From Lobosporangium transversale (lineage: Eukaryota; Mortierellomycota; Mortierellomycetes; Mortierellales; Mortierellaceae): 32,500 nt of DNA. Made by a program: the position numbers and the translations under genes. The notes beneath the pieces were generated by a model. That model saw only the letters and a list, made by a program, of their open reading frames with translations, was not told the origin of the DNA and ran no database searches. Shown here one piece after another: positions 32,424-32,500 of this stretch. The first letter of the stretch is position 1. Each line of letters opens with the position of its first letter. The stretch lies in NCBI RefSeq assembly GCF_002105155.1, contig NW_019029071.1:1-32500 (forward strand), in the 5' to 3' direction.

Positions 32424-32500
32424 TCACAGTGTAAACAAGCAGCAATCAACGACGATCGTATCTTCAATCCTCCCCTCTATCTATCTCTCTCGCTCTCTCT

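Larger units (their letters stand above)
27046..32500. other. Gene-poor region, 5.4 kb, microsatellites and homopolymers
   Basis: The first few hundred bases are the mannosyltransferase promoter (reverse strand), beginning with a T run at 27046-27070. No conserved domain appears in any frame. Runs of 20 or more A or T recur (for example near 27230, 27483, 27883, 28362, 29132, 29585, 30275, 30651, 31482 and 31598), with short simple repeats between them. A frame at 29297-29570 has a mildly protein-like stretch (QLLVTAVRRAEKK) but no recognisable family. Genes with very short exons could be missed. Confidence 0.5.

Overview
The window is nuclear DNA of a fungus, most likely an early-diverging one (Mucoromycota, with Mortierellomycotina my best guess). 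Three things point there: genes with short GT-AG introns, clear fungal orthologues (SF3A3/Prp9, Kgd4, a protein O-mannosyltransferase), and Crinkler (CRN) proteins of the NTPase-plus-nuclease type, which I associate with Mortierella and Rhizophagus relatives. Non-coding DNA is AT-rich and full of long A/T homopolymers. The lineage call is inference, not proven.

Positions 1-10.7 kb are an accessory, transposon- and effector-rich block. Positions 1-240 are a 239/240 identical direct copy of 10348-10587, which is itself the decayed 3' end of a CRN gene. Between the copies lie a minisatellite, decayed coding-like DNA (1387-2240), a relic hAT transposase (about 2640-4030), one almost intact three-exon CRN gene (4887-7330) with a one-base frameshift in exon 1, a second and differently built CRN-type pseudogene (about 8345-10020), and the 3' relic (10188-10733).

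Positions 10.7-27 kb hold conserved housekeeping genes. On the + strand are the splicing factor SF3A3 (12690-15005, seven exons, 514 aa), KGD4/MRPS36 of the 2-oxoglutarate dehydrogenase complex (15274-16352, three exons, 117 aa) and a single-pass membrane protein of unknown function (20328-21575, 415 aa). On the - strand, convergent with the last, is a ten-exon protein O-mannosyltransferase (27045-22027, 1202 aa). I resolved splice sites by hand, and the coding phase closes across every intron of the three spliced housekeeping genes.

Positions 16.4-19.7 kb and 27.05-32.5 kb show no recognisable gene; they carry microsatellites and poly-A/poly-T runs of up to 49 bases. No tRNA, rRNA or CRISPR array was seen. 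The housekeeping genes show no obvious shared function. The most unusual part is the CRN/hAT block with its recent duplication.
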